DNA from: Elusimicrobiota bacterium
GTDB taxonomy: Bacteria; Elusimicrobiota; Elusimicrobia; Elusimicrobiales; UBA9959
Direction: 5' to 3'
DNA length: 36,474 nucleotides
NCBI GenBank assembly: GCA_022013385.1
Contig: JAKLQJ010000119.1
Location: 1 to 36,474, forward strand
The translations under genes were made by a program, and so were the position numbers. Below, piece by piece: positions 33,901 to 35,957 of the stretch; position 1 is the first letter of the stretch; every line of letters starts with the position of its first letter. The notes under the pieces are model-generated. The model worked only from the letters and a program-made list of their open reading frames with translations, was not told where the DNA came from and did not search any database.

Positions 33901-35957
33901 GCCGGAGAGATATCCACCTGGCATTGCAATATGCCGGCCCCGAGAACGCTTGTCCAGTCAACGGAAATTCCCCCTTCGGGAAAAGAAGCTTGCGCGCCGG
34001 ACACGAAATTGTTTCCCGTCACTGTAAGGATTATATTGCTTGCCCCCTGTCCGAAAGTAAGAACGGCCGGATCGGTTATAGCGCTAAGGGTTGGCTTCTC
34101 CTTTATCTCAAAAAAAGCGTCCGCCGGGACTTTTTTGTCATAACCGTCATCGGGATTTGTAATCGTGAAACTTGATTTACCGAGAGGACACGATGTCCCC
34201 ACCGAAACCTGAACCCTCAATCTATTCGGATCTTCGGTCAAATAAGTATAATCATAGCCGAATATCGTAATCCCGTCACTGCCGCTGGGAAGATTAAAAT
34301 CAATTGTGCCGCCATTCTGGAAACTATAGCCCTTTACATCTATCCACTTATTTGAGGCGCCTCTGGCAAGCTTGGCTCTTGGCGTCGCGTCAAGACCGAC
34401 GACCTGCGCGCTAATGAGAACCGGTTTGGGATTTATGGTAAAAGAACCTGTCTTTGTTGTTCTTCCCTTGTCGGGATTGGTCACGGTAATATTTCCTAAA
34501 CCATAAGTGGGGCTGTTTGAAATATCTATTACCGCCCTAATCTGCGCCCCGCTGTCAAATATGACATTATTGACTGTAATGCCCGAAGCGGAAAAATCAA
34601 CACTGCAACCGTTTATGAAACGCGCGGAAACATCGGTAATGGTAATAGTGCTTCCGGCCAAATCCGCTCCTTTTGCTATCGGACTTACCGTTAAATTGGT
34701 CCCGCCCGCTTCTTCGCCCGGCCTATAATTTACCGTAAACCAATCTATCCAAGAAGCGACGCCGGTATCGGCATTGGTTATGGTAATATCTCTTGGGCCT
34801 TGAGAAGCGCTTGCCAATACGCTGATTTGGCATTGAACCTCTGTTAATGACACATAATTGTTTGACGAGACAGTGATTCCCAAGCCGAAATCGGATGTAA
34901 AACCCGGCAAGAAACTCTTCCCTGTTATAGTTATCCACTCGCCCACCGCGTTCTGACCTCTATTATTTGGCGAAATTGTTAAAAGCGTGGGTCTTACCAT
35001 GAAAGCGACAGAGTTTGTATTTACCCCTTGCGCTGTGATATAAACATTTCCGCTTATAAGGTCATCGGGCGGGTCCGATATTGATATCTCATTATCGTCC
35101 CATGTAACTGTTGCATCGTCATAAGCTATCCACTTATTGCTTAGCTGTATGCCGTCGCCGGCTATCGGCGTTCCAAAAAGCGCTCCTTCAAGCGTCAGCC
35201 CATAGTCAACAGACACCTGAGAAGGATTTACGCTGAACAAATAAGGGATAAATGTCAAATCGCAATTCTCACAGGTAATTCTTGACAATCGAAGAGGATT
35301 GTCCAGCATAAGGCTATGAGTTCTACTATAAATTGTTGAGGCATTATGCCATTCCATTTCCACCACAAGACGGTCGCCGTCTAGAACCTGAATTTCAGAA
35401 CCCGGCGCATTATTTCGTATAAGCGCGCTCAGCGGGTAGGATGTATAGTGTGAGGTTCCGGTCGTAGAGCCTGAAACAGGGCTTAAAAGCAAAACCCCGC
35501 CCCTTTTGCCTGAATTATCGTTTTTCCATATATAAGCCGTAGCGCGAAGTGTCCAGTAGGCACTCCTTGCTCCACCAATACCATAAGTAAGCAGTGTCCA
35601 TGTCGTGGCTGTGGTTAAAAGCGTGGATTGCAAGGGCGGCGAAACAAACCTTGCCGCCGCGCCATAACCTTGCGCGCCGCCTGAGGGAAAAGTATATCCT
35701 ACGCTATAATCCGCCACAGTTCCTGAAGTTGTAGTCATTTTGTAATTATCAGCGTTAGTCGGCATACCCGAGCCAAAAACATCTGTTGTTTGCGCCGCGT
35801 CGGGCGCCGCCCCAACCGCATCCTCCGGATGAAAATACAATGTAGTCTGAGAAAAGACATCCCCTATTACAAACAACAAAAAGAATACCAAACCAATACA
35901 ACCTACGCGGTTGTATTTGGTTATTTCAATATAATTTTTGTTTCCCGTTTTTCTCAT
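1..35957 (-). CDS. Giant secreted/surface multi-domain repeat protein, 5' complete, 3' end beyond the left window edge (partial, >=11,985 codons in window)
   Basis: ATG at 35957-35955 followed by a signal peptide. The frame with codon first base = 2 mod 3 was translated by hand at many points with no stop found. None of the 13 minus-strand ORFs in the supplied track falls in this frame (all have start coordinate = 0 or 1 mod 3). A stop anywhere in this frame would have produced a long terminated ORF in the track. Confidence 0.96.
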   Translation of the reverse strand, partial: MRKTGNKNYIEITKYNRVGCIGLVFFLLFVIGDVFSQTTLYFHPEDAVGAAPDAAQTTDVFGSGMPTNADNYKMTTTSGTVADYSVGYTFPSGGAQGYGAAARFVSPPLQSTLLTTATTWTLLTYGIGGARSAYWTLRATAYIWKNDNSGKRGGVLLLSPVSGSTTGTSHYTSYPLSALIRNNAPGSEIQVLDGDRLVVEMEWHNASTIYSRTHSLMLDNPLRLSRITCENCDLTFIPYLFSVNPSQVSVDYGLTLEGALFGTPIAGDGIQLSNKWIAYDDATVTWDDNEISISDPPDDLISGNVYITAQGVNTNSVAFMVRPTLLTISPNNRGQNAVGEWITITGKSFLPGFTSDFGLGITVSSNNYVSLTEVQCQISVLASASQGPRDITITNADTGVASWIDWFTVNYRPGEEAGGTNLTVSPIAKGADLAGSTITITDVSARFINGCSVDFSASGITVNNVIFDSGAQIRAVIDISNSPTYGLGNITVTNPDKGRTTKTGSFTINPKPVLISAQVVGLDATPRAKLARGASNKWIDVKGYSFQNGGTIDFNLPSGSDGITIFGYDYTYLTEDPNRLRVQVSVGTSCPLGKSSFTITNPDDGYDKKVPADAFFEIKEKPTLSAITDPAVLTFGQGASNIILTVTGNNFVSGAQASFPEGGISVDWTSVLGAGILQCQVDISPAADPLVVYDIKVTNLDWGSDSLVDQIDVNYGPSFTTVEPVQLGQNAQNADIVINGANLQTGCSVEFLNTIVNVSGYDYTFVPDSITVTVNIDVAAQTGAKDINISNPDQGIFASDWQPFTVSSRPVLSQIQTEVSGWTDNELGQGTANQNIRLAGDYFQAGLGISDIIISTESSCNTQDPNITINGFVRDAVNLISLDVSVSGDCPVGGRYIKLVNPDKGKTISVSKMLYINAAPSLVSLTPNKLGQLASNYNLTVSGGYFQSGIGVSDIIFAPATGITINNVTVYVPDTIIVNVSIDPDAAPTGAARDLTILNPDGGSDVLSSAFTVNPRPKFRYAAPDNRGAGAVNSVITIYGENFVAGMNAYFEGGATGKILPYPVSANLLNDATAQVTINISTDAAVGSKFIKLMNTDEGYDTVYSTFTVNTPPIISQVIPSNRGQGATEQDIGITFVSGYQSGCVADFGLDIEIASYTYHASSFTVHIGTISATATQGQRTISVINSDAGRNYAGFTVNARPQVSSIDPNIGDQGVLGKWISIYGSAFSNVGGSPQALFSNPGITVSQVFYQSAGQIDVQMDIDIGASTGLGDVTIINPDGGKYKAVNGFTVGPKPAIISIEPSTLGKGAVGEAILITGNYFQEGCSVDIVYGLVTVSAVTFIDAQHIEAEVNVALTATAGPWDLKVTNLGGGYSTLASTVTIGAYPTSAITTPSNPYYNGAGIAQLKGNASADSADVWVSMEDLTLGTTWYDGANFSANTEQWLDANYSITFQTWTYTTPIAKMISGHQYVIRSKAYGLNGGREAPAAGESFIYDNAPPTCAIGAPQSGGVTLKELSAISGSSADGISGPDKVEAQIQRLSDNYYWDGSAFVNNPSTWVAAAAVNPWTYTGFEGSLTSGTTYTIRARVYDAAGNTALAAEKTITFDNTAPVSQLTFPDDNDCLSTPSLGTISGTAKDYPGPGGLFAGLYKVEGIVERGFPAPEGWWTGIEWKTVEPSTWPVASLIGGDPMVWTAPMPPTGEMSDNAEYRVHTRARDNAVDATETAGTGNLGSAESHTFYFDASAPRTKISNVADGEHKSSLSVISGTADDNVSIYAIRRVEAVKTHIYDTNNNKTYNGNPNPALWDIGDQTDAAHWFDAVYVGNSSGTWTFTGPSWQHTMKYRLISKALDRANNYEISLSTVYFTYDVYEADPEKPDSGVNEPADDQHLNNKFSSISGFALDNPRGVLTETKLNIRRLPNSDLGESTTYYWDKILEDWALAEPAIDNLPSASANDGVWDSNFENWYWDTPQSGLEAIHFWKAGREYEIISKAFDKAANSELILSTNSFIYDIDIPTATVVYPLSSGYISQTGKITGAAQDSSPGAIDNVYVRIKKDAVWWSSLANDWVGGSVFNDIVNYGYLSSGGTYWYLNAAPWETGSVYTIDAYGADKAGNVQIVYSTAANVVADFDAPFSTITYPTNGSTIQEDLTVIQGSALDFAPGVLDKVRVSYYCVNDVCGGKYWNMATGAWDLVSEAGSFLDATILPSDKWEATGASSPTWITNTIGINYRIFAKAVDQAGNEVSKPGAVADDSSYIEFTLKTPIPLTTIINPDINTPHWKASVASINGTAVYSTTVQLKIIDFGPDLGELTGNDNLAWNGAAWVSTNTFNDFIGVDAFAAPNWSWSIAAASWNVNRKYRVISKGSNIVYLTEETPVGGNTFVIDSTAPVVLIIEPDKAYETGISTMSGNVSDVSPGSILKSYFRVKRQEAAEYWNWQQSTFTALSPYTDLGAGNGSLATYTTDYFQTGQTWETDRSYTAQLYAEDKAGNISLVNEISFTIDRSKPALKILVPLDANNSGINSIPSISGTAYDDHKNENIQIAVQKWGSPQYLWYGGADFDDGNAEPHWLDINAGNGFLSPDATSWIFAPAGLDSDFTGGLKYLVLVRSTDVAGNIQNDFTPGISSMTIYVDRVAPQTLITLPADDSDGISGRYNSADIGKSGPPDTRFYGHVDDTYYSANNSGADATNRIRFSYLLSGDTYYWMGVIFSSGAAAEADAWRTASVFTGTPPLIWMYTTDIIWPSGDRPYRLEVKSGDKSRLSDDTGAGNWETEPFLIHNFIVDSSPPLLSITSPTAAAVLSYTPAIAGTAAAAISGLKEALIKVSSYSAGGWVLVSEDNQANNVWISSWSWTGLSGLIDQTTYQLVAKCRDKANNWTVEYSTITFVYDTIKPIVGIINPVNNRYYGKNSAESGYYLSGISGTSSDAQNIEKAEARIYEVNTSSYWHTTGWELNISSWHYAGAGAGGWQVELPPLTDGYKYRVEARAYDMGGNLSVYATNYFYYDLEAPTVALDNPGASFLNGLGQIDGTAQDEDSIGPYTSGMLKAQIAIQRNPPLGFWWDGGGFDSTGRVWLDNSAGPPAWTLTGSSTPSWVTNTKYRVEARSMDVSRNTSTVVTQEFIYDTQLPVAITTVPSSAYITSLEYIRGTSADTNGLGEIKEVQMRVKNVSANAYWNLGTGDYDISGQEAAWFVVSSTVTPLYSSWFSTGTPGGISFISGSDYEINVRAQDKALNYVNVYSTRAFRFDNQIPVSSVTAPSAEYISDEAPYAISGTSSDSGSEVTAVKVKIRRNSDNYWWSATDNSFISSEKENTATSVDPWYINVNSGLSDNVSYYAQTSAWDQSALIEAYPGGNPVTFWVDYLSPTSGISEPESGNNYSSLTEITGTASDTVRLDSLAIRIKRDSDNLYWNDSADDFTIFYASNAWIDLGSLGQRTTDWTYTDNFNWTGNPPTQYDINARAKDMLRYETNFTTITFTYDTAAPAPIVNVPGSLEYISAPLWPQTTMQGTIAVDASIVEARLRDLAQGTTYWNEGTKLWQEGEVWNIADIYAQGFWRLKVSASAFVSGRKYALYVKGTDASIPAPNVGYSAQPMFWYDTDKPTSTVTNVSDGALLAGLGEISGTAWDSSHFGPVGTSLDKTEISIYNEQSGNYFTGSGWGAETPLNVSLGGESFNGTDFRWEHDWAIIPSTGWLNNYDYEIRYRATDKAGNQEDNSLSNPDNPRVRFTIDLQPPVAIATSPADSGIYGGSWDIYGTAFDNKGLDLIEICLKKSTSTGFSPPYMYWDGVFWHDDEGYDLWISSDDLKNLSVTALNWSHKGVNWTSGKYELSARAKDDVGRWQTNITTSSFIVDMLNPNSSVSLPENGGAYNASGLSLIQGQSDDDLSGIPADGVSVWIRDLGIKGELEWPTTYWNGAGWLESASAIWIPVNVISPETLATPWTYSVPNVIDGHRYEIQSKATDSAGNVQTILATNIFDYDIRYPTATITQPVDGSELSALDEIQGLYKDYYPGSELDEESVKVSIRQNFGSYLYWEGPATGWGAVEYWLDATETLINKSAATGVLAAWNYYDVPAWENLKSYIVRAKAVDSAGNAQENLGDTFISSATFTYDANAPQTEIYTPYAVNLPAYDYFTPSVVQGKSTAGEAEVDKVEILIIREGAPLYYWNWAGSWVTGNEADYWKDIGITAAVGPVYWRYDGTDMPGTVGSYSLFYYATIKARCSTQIKDEIAGAGETFYSAGDRPWSIVDTPYHGEISSGTISIIGRAWSDYTGGTNWVKVSVYNKTLEEYWDQSLGGGIGGWGSGGEVWNDAVLGGDEGEYRPFTFDASSITWTTGEYIIRSKRQFVSASYIEVPHKGSMYIVDISPPESRVTAPLNNTKHSNLSVIEGTAEDAGPAGLQSVKVAIKWLDGGTTKYWNGSTDLWDTIETEVWNAAAIDESSWTYTESNIDWTYAEEYYITSIAADKGGNAETAAYQGKTFLCDNQGPVSQITYPVDGETYSDVASITGTSYDEYTIPADGQARLHRDINGDDIPDGTWDGTQWISYDANVWFSVDDFTVLGTTATLTKNMSGAWNSGYKYYVNIRSKDSAESGANQGAASPQAAFWIDNENPTTLIQLPSAAQYNSLPLISGTAKDNRKLHTADTEQTVKIRVFTPIGAGYWDFINGAWETCESPCDPNTYFSTTAFSWAGGAQSSGTFSYSFTSQPWVSGYTYRIEARSRDYVDNYDAVYSTKTFKFDNTNPETAVVFPVDGTHYASISTDSITGTSFDPSAGSGVAQVKLYLRDLTQGAAYWNGVGWTGSEIWLFTAMIADDWYWLGQDYGKPTWEDGHLYKLVSKAYDAATNQEENGLGNADIRDSEFVYDISKPTSSIAYPYNNGYISRTGKITGDSYDKPNGMVENAYIRIKQSFGPKEDHYWRVSDSSWTVEGAPEVWNDVISSGTLSANATWWQLGTTPWQTGEVYEINAYAKDKADNHQLIYSTATNIKADFTSPTSTVTYPANGQIIQVELTVISGSASDLPPGVLDKVRLSYYCGSGVCSGKYWDRNTGLWSSDTEIFYDAAILPNDKWEATGASTPTWITSVAGINYRIFAKGMDLAGNEVAKPGAPAANSSHIGFTLTTPQPISLIAVPDISEPHWRLATIPSISGTAVHSTTVQLKIIDFGPDLGELTGSDNLCWDGGAWVSTNTFNNFVGVNSFDGLNWNFSLSPAQWNGNRQYKVASKGINEDPEPDLPEEYTEGTGEKFIIDSSAPIVAITVPAADYIKSLVQLEGNVSDISPGVLQNTYFRVKRELIEQYWNWQESTFTALSPPYTSLTANVAGNLATYTTDYFSSGQAWETDKTYIAQFFSNDKAGNSSWAGEKTFTVDRTSPVSKILVPPNGITGINSIPLISGTVSDDHKNESVQIAIQQWGDPQLWYNGVSFNEGDIRWIDINAGNGFLSPDATSWIYAPANMNDNFSGGLKYLILTRSTDIAGNVQTDFIVDSSSMVIYVDKAAPDTIITLPADDADGISGRYNPANIGKSGIPDTRFKGTVTDNDYSANNSGADNPNKTRLSYLLSGDTYYWTGIGFSSGTAAYDNAWQPASVSGSAPIWNWLYTADIIWPSGDRPYKLEVKSMDKSRLSDGIGEGNWETEPFITHNFMVDNTPPSVQITSPTELSLNSNTNIYGTADANISGFDLAKIRISTGTTVKHYWDDSAGAWVTSAGTWNDTIKLGSTSWYYTVDPSILIENTVYTVEAQALDYAGNYSTLYSTRTFLNQRPQSKISVPSAVAYNTLLELSGTAEDNIGISGIRISIRNYDQSKCYDPSYTPDPWFTAGCNSIDDAPWISPQTLIYESSASWTYDIEDSTWTSGANFRIRIKSQDKAGNWDILYDTATFQFDTHAPVSTVTYPVDGSYLNLSDRDITVTGTSSDFGSGVTDVKFYLKKSNGDYWNGLAWQSVPVYLLADNTNPWSELLNRAETYVDSEKYTIETMATDIATNEEEGGYGLKCAFVYDISKPTGAITYPYNNGYISQTGKITGDSYDKPNGMVENAYIRIKQSFGPNEGRYWRVSDSSWTVEGAPEVWNDVISSGTLSANATWWQLGTTPWQTGETYEMNSYVKDKANNYDTVYSTVTGITADFTAPTSTITYPGHGDIVQTDLTIISGSASDLLPGVLDKVQLSYRCVSGACNGKYWNRITGAWDSDTALFYDADILPDDKWEATGASTPTWETSTSGIDYEIFAKGVDQAGNEVVKPGAPAAASSYIKFILQTPSPISLIATPDTSVPHWRLTAIPGIAGTAVHSTTVQLKIIDFGPDLGELTGNDNLAWNGSIWVSTNTFNDFVGVNSFDGTNWSFSLLSAQWNGNRQYKIASKGINEDTVPDLYEEYTEGAGKKFIIDSSAPVVAITVPAADYIKSLVQLKGNVSDISPGVLQNVYFRVKRELIEQYWNWQESTFTALSPPYTDLTANVAGNLATYTTDYFSSGQAWETDKVYIAQLFSNDKAGNLGIAGEKIFTIDRTSPTSKILIPSTWTVRSLPSISGTAFDDWKNKIVQIAIQKQAGAPFWYNGESFIVPGSNPNWIDIGAINGYLSPDATSWTYSPTGMNADFASNYKYWIIVRALDIAENMEDEQALNVSSMTIYIDKDKPVSYISMPLDDGDGISGRYNSANIGQTGNGTQLEGTAFENPSNTYAGVKDSFIRLSYLLSGDTYYWTGAEFSSYTVTEATAWQANTLAASPPVWNWYYLEDIAWSTDDREYTLEVKAMDDSRLSDNTGDGNWEIAPYIKRKFIVDDTPPSVQITSPTELSLNSNTNIYGTANADMAGHKLTYIRISTTGIEGTKYWNGDTGVWAAAPDTWNDSIKLGQTSWYYTIDKNILIEKTDYTVEARVLDYAGNYSTLYSTRVFNNERPSSFISVPSAVAYNTLTELSGTAEDNIGINEIKMTIFDYSQGKYYDPSLSGAWSISGKTENEAPWISVSPTIWTTSASWTYAVEDSTWTTGASFRIRIKSEDKIGNWDITYATASFQFDTGMPISDVVYPADGEHINLSAKPITIKGTSYDALSGVNQVKFYFRKSNGYYWNGINWQSDISVLSGEEPLDNWVQNITLDAAYVDGEKYTIETNAFDVATNEEGYGLKCTFVYDIKRPTAAITYPYNNAYISQTGKITGNSYDTPNGMVGNMYVRIKQLAGPKIAHYWRVSDSSWTVENAPEVWNDVISSGTLSANATWWQFGTTPWQTGEEYEMNVYGRDKAGNYQLVYSTATNIKADFTAPTSTVTYPANGSTVDSELTIISGSASDTAPGELDMVAVSYYKADAPLGYWDRNAGNWSSASELFYNAAILPDDKWEASGASTPTWITTKDGVNYRIFAKAVDKAQNETAKIGPANGPWIQFKLQTPKPDTAIAVPIAGQPYYKPSDLTVISGTALYSTTVQVRIINTASEPDTVWTPGGWISTVTYLAGCTEDTYVIGQSTCGFFGADNLAWTKNISGIWPAGTNKFKLAVRGYNDNESIPEPSPFVERYFHIDGDFPDSTLIKPDAPYEKPLSKIDGTASDLGIGVITKVEIALSTGNLSYYWDGAYWVAGSSWLIVNAGDGIFDSNSEYWYLDTQLPQWEANKAYELQVKITDKAGNIKTTPSPFFDFTIDTSSPVARIIEPSTGSIRLISQISGTALDNWGNNEVKVAIRQLDAPPLWFDGSSFQLTQSATYWISVNSNGYLSPDATSWIYAPSGLDSKFTPGSSGLKYLLLSKAEDIAGNAQQNFNIDISSIIVNIDRKAPTSSITFPLDNSDGLSGRYQSSNVGKSATSSRLKGSVSDSFYTQNNAGVESGKIRVSYLETGDTYYWTGSNFSSYTVTEITAWQGVNITENEPNWDWVYLPDMLWDGDREYKLETKFMDKSRTADNPLSEGNWETAPFVTHKFIVDDSPPSVEITSPTSVAHNSIPTIYGDANGDIAGFNSARIRISTGTAVKKYWEGDTNEWVTAAETWNKTDKLGSTSWYYAVEGAMLEDDTIYTVSAKTLDYAGNYSILYSTYAFTYDITEPSVALNFPKNGKTYSQIFISTPVLGTSASNQSSPNTGVSTVTIAVSKVDGDENYTNCFDGSSFIACVAPIWLPINGGTVADWTFNDNDIAFINDSRYKFEAKSADFAKNNSSISGVIVKYDIEKPTSTITAPNGEYVNSLTQISGTASDDTDGALSYEAGLGTYTVKVAIRRLSGSAGWWDEGTSDFSSGSPKWYEANNSTVTSPNEFSYGLSAAIQTNMTDPSRQNYQYRIVTWAYDLAQNREFGPNTGQPDNADIPASVGRTINFDNAIPVAITTAPANNSYKNDIPALYGITTDTGVVTTVQLMIKADAFSSVWKGTYNGDSTDWDDSDLYTHWSTATYSNGEWNIPLPNIDYVNNNRLYVWARAIDKAGNWSPTPSNAQIDNNLNADALPAHYFSFDKSDPVTGITVPESFVLANSTGLVRGTSYDGSPQPSGVSAVRIKLKRSDGAYWRFTNDDWFGAAGDDYNTNGTNPWEKSFNESALNDGYQYNFYSYARDNALNNSDGAYFSTFTFIVDMTTPTSKIDFPVNNSFIGSVPAITGTADDSVENINGWSSPRNFESGISESETAVEVAIERLADEKWWDGLGFNSAIREWKKADFVGMSSGTWTYNLPLGAIADGTTYHAMSRVRDIVSNIQTQYTTNYFTGDTTKPTSKATFPTGTVEFVNLVSGTAQDTLPGELKDSGVVEISIKQISGLGFPQCYDGSDFISCPGGVYPDDRLWIATATVDNVKGQPGNWNFNTSAISWINDSQYDIQALAVDKAGNKALTPGLESPDISFYLQTPQANTTISNPAGPDDKNYRAGDVLTISGVGSNLRAVDSVKIHIKRLKEPASWWYEPSLHWVDSDTYTFTSATAGSWALGINGNAAFTVDNASYTVTTIGYNSSNEAQSPSTQRRIVIDNTIPVGEILAPGTYYINSMPAVSGTATDPGNITQPSLNKAGGANIYVRIKDIDAGTYWSGSSFTVSGAESYIEAEYAAATIVNWSTATLVNSGLKDGKKYGVYFIPKDKAQNKQTDEGQMTNYEVLFDTRTPKTYISYPANMKVLRSLALIEGTALDEAGFYAPNYKSDLNKVEIQIYDEANNKYWGGSNFDQGSSSFNVVSGTSTWTYSGVTGASGRYYILQTRAWDKAGNAQSGFTDTVSSMTFIWDTTPPNSSINQPVDTVKYKPTGLSGIDALNGGASDASLPFVGELLNKVQIHLSYLDGGTTYYWAGSNFSSWTVTDITAWQDASGTDTWKYSFSSDDWISDKEYTLKTRAFDKAEPMGANGGNEQDPWAARTFIVDGTPPVSRVSTPAAGGFIQNTLSEISGTSYGGASGLESGAPGLKLRAYYISGTDTWYWTGVKWSSPTAIDLPVDFTASASTVTWTYPPVSYNLPDISIHNQVYNFSIAGLDEAGNQETPSIISVTSDFNYPAVTVSTPMSGENAFYGTSRALGTLTGNSADVPSGIVPPIKIQISNLSEAGAIKPKWNGLAWTVVESTWLAVTNLNPWTYSEPSLAGNKRYKAQMWAQDNAGNYIPQDAVVSEFIYDINKPSTTILSPSLPFSKASQVATFSGTAIDWVNTSTEAISGIAPGGIEIQVFDSGGNSFNGTGFAVGNFWRKADITFTGIVTDAVIGVDINSGANWTYPKAPDTWPPSLTEGSTYYVRARSIDRSQNTEVYIEKQFCYDNSAPSVDVTLPGDNFAYTALPQIEGTFLEPYSGINPGDGIQVLIQRNGDGAYWNGATWDLVGDYNPSSHWINASNVYSSSWTYISPSLANYFNTLGGALKFKIYVRGKDLAQNISRPDNPAPSSGENLFTMDRFAPVSVSTSPALGNGPAVYLNHPISIIAGTAAEVEAGIPSGLNNVFVRIRRFDIGSARCDYDALLNQWLTTLSDGWNQQDGGSLSEWTKNIEPTAFRGANPGDCYSGADKGNGFKFEVQSYARDNTQPVNGGPNTEIIYSTAVFILDYSTPTASIVSPVHQSFFNAKSLVSGIADDPIVGGGINSELDEIEFLLTDTDFQPQKYWNFNSLTWQGAFVSTTIAASSDWSVSALPSNNPILADSWAIGRTSATFVLKAKVFDKAGNYSDFNLNQSTFTLDLVEPNSAITVPAIEGDGVLTIASVSGTADDFTADISTVQIRIRQDTVQDIDCTNTGNNGYYWNGISWQIPEKWHGVNSYNWGTNAWSFNSSAITFKPQCFYIAKSSAVDNASNGESSFGSRRFKFTPPPSETGITMPLNLKYYKELTVVNGTANDDTQKLALEIIRLSDDYYWNFDASVWQSVAVSTGSIMPSGGNWTYDVNLPEFIDSSSYTMRSIGTNFSNVDESVPLMIQFFFDTAAPNTVVNIPGALNPYYNSLDILGGAVIDLPGTSPPAAGIYKVWTQIKANNGDYAGKYWDNASSTFTVSWSQSANESVYYVAGSSWEYAVSYPTSAFINGVQYEVKAKASDLTYNNTALEGNQSELSTGKVFSYDISIPTAAVACVYADEARSNVQIASGALHETMVIANEAQLPGMQIDTVKLHIKDNISSQYWTGSSWNPSSLVSTNSSVHQSSWSIAAIPSWADKGIYTMWVEAIDKAGNTQTIFTGNGSSVTFTIDKSAPLIDINSIASGAKISDLVSVSGTANDPNWDTNSGMASMNNIQIQISYLDGGNTYYYDNAAQFSSTTLDNTNSWWSATNWAVQGPSSGTWIYTQAGFQGAMVQDKIYAIKARAQDNAIPVANPSNVFDNVVAKTNILYDITPPESRVTAPLDGAVLKTLASISGAALDNLAGISSMGQIEISIQEVSPGNAYWTGIVPGTFTATSETFYPLSGASLNGSYDGLNWNMDAPAFSNGYLYRIKVRAKDDVLPPNEETEISSVTFTYDTFAPGAAITFPVGLPSSQGNLKTLASVSGTAYENFKIKSASISFQEVGSSLYYDVGFATFNSITQKWITAGISGSGPNYTWTASAPPLQDNISYNIQVIADDIAGNVMTPPTATTIRYDTTPPLSGVVSPADGSFFNNIVSITGTAQDQNTNPSGASGAQITISSGTVFWNGAIWVVSETWLAAASGANWTKNTQLPPSDNSTGLTDGGLYTIRTRAYDIAGNTETVTGGSSFRFDVSSPTAFISQPEDASRYNSLLSISGTANDAFNVNYPQIRIFDVPLTKYWSESSGWIDSSTWNIVNSSSSQSGEFGWAYDSSLVSWPDRDHELRIEIKTKDRAGNYSITSSTFSFDKTPPGSAILYPPSDDILYSSMTNITGTALDYGSPLDEVRIKMWYISAGTTYYWTPDTIGGKHWIINDPDWPTLLGGGPKATILSWDFSHSDFDDPSQLIYVWKQATHDGVNGKKFYIASKARDSTANDEINYSTRTFIFDNEPPMSGPDRPGPDTAYNSLAVLSGTSVDGVTTVDSVFISILSENEIGGPKYFTGSEFTSDTEVWLPILSLYPSSWTYTNGLLEFTSAYHYIVKSSATDSIGNVQLAVGKSRFLFDITEPKSSILNPVNDVIYNDNKMLSGNSSDPGFTTGINGAGSGVYPSLGWHKGGVNILVFRDTEPYLAPAGPIPYGGWDDTGYFWNGSTWTAASEGAVWDSAVFTDSLGNWQYDSLICPDPNPTNIPCWVRGDRYASWIKATDNAGTQQTIITQGPKFYIAAPAQSFALSVSVNPAEAGSDITLTVEAKDGIAGSGNTASAYNGTLNFYIDGAPGGPEYMDNDDITDEIHGLPKQQQFQPAWLGKHDFTVRPRKAAIRTLRVEDKDNPGIFGTTSVIINPATADRLQVIADFDPAGQMPAPGKMEPIGSEGREGLPRTKSAGLSVPFLIRVTDKYWNLALSSAASVDISDTDDNNSIISPDTNAVFVGSTTVNRIFVSADPTGWNVRAKGQGIYSNASNPSSNVPVIAQDADRLLVLLPGETRVQGKTSEPKGKIGVPIDQLAGSTFSATVYGVDPYYNTDTTANFYAAVNIITDQYDINPSSQPLESGATVFVFTPVVASSHTIKAESSSLPLATS
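12270..15650 (-). repeat. Superblock copy 1 (~9 Ig-like domains; the most diverged of the three consecutive copies)
   Basis: Domain order matches the next copy; for example the 'tgccaccatgtggcattggcgcttaatgttcccgaactta' tract at 14341 recurs at 17722 (offset 3381). Confidence 0.7.
15650..19040 (-). repeat. Superblock copy 2 (~9 Ig-like domains)
   Basis: Collinear with copy 3 at an exact offset of 3396 bp (1132 codons) at several separate markers: 16551/19947, 17057/20453 and 17722/21118. The paired track ORF ends 16587/19983 and 17056/20452 show the same offset. Confidence 0.85.
19040..21750 (-). repeat. Superblock copy 3 (about 7 recognisable domain types)
   Basis: Same markers as copy 2 at +3396 bp. 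Similarity fades in the last domain (~21.38-21.75 kb). Confidence 0.8.
27610..30350 (-). repeat. Displaced superblock copy 4 (about 7 domain types, ~12 kb from copy 2)
   Basis: Same order of domain types. A 68-nt exact tract (17035-17102 = 28996-29063) is shared with copy 2 in the equivalent domain. The domain at 27610 opens with 'ctatccactatgaaattatggatgagaaaaggctctgtttcccaattgcc', very like 19038-19083. Confidence 0.75.
31805..35010 (-). repeat. About 11 tandem IPT/TIG-like domains (~290 bp / ~97 aa each)
   Basis: Hand translation shows the recurrent pattern 'FTVNxxPxxxxxxPxxxGQGAxxxxIxIxGxxFxxGxxxxFxxGIxVxxxxxxxxxxIxxxVxIxxxAxxGxRxIxxxNPDxG'. Examples: SPNNRGQNAVGEWITITGKSFLPGFTSDFGLGITVSSNNYVSLTEVQCQISVLASASQGPRDITITNADTG. 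Unit borders lie near 34735, 34440, 34110, 33820, 33545, 33215, 32925, 32635, 32365, 32080 and 31805. Confidence 0.8.
35270..35849 (-). other. N-terminal non-repeat domain of the giant protein (QTTLYFHPEDAVGAAPDAAQTTDVFGSGMP...LRLSRITCENCDLTF)
   Basis: Hand translation; sequence is distinct from the downstream repeats. Boundaries are approximate. Confidence 0.6.
35850..35957 (-). other. Sec signal peptide of the giant protein (MRKTGNKNYIEITKYNRVGCIGLVFFLLFVIGDVFS|QTTLYF)
   Basis: Hand translation shows a basic N-region, a hydrophobic core IGLVFFLLFVIG and a plausible cleavage site VFS|Q. Confidence 0.85.
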
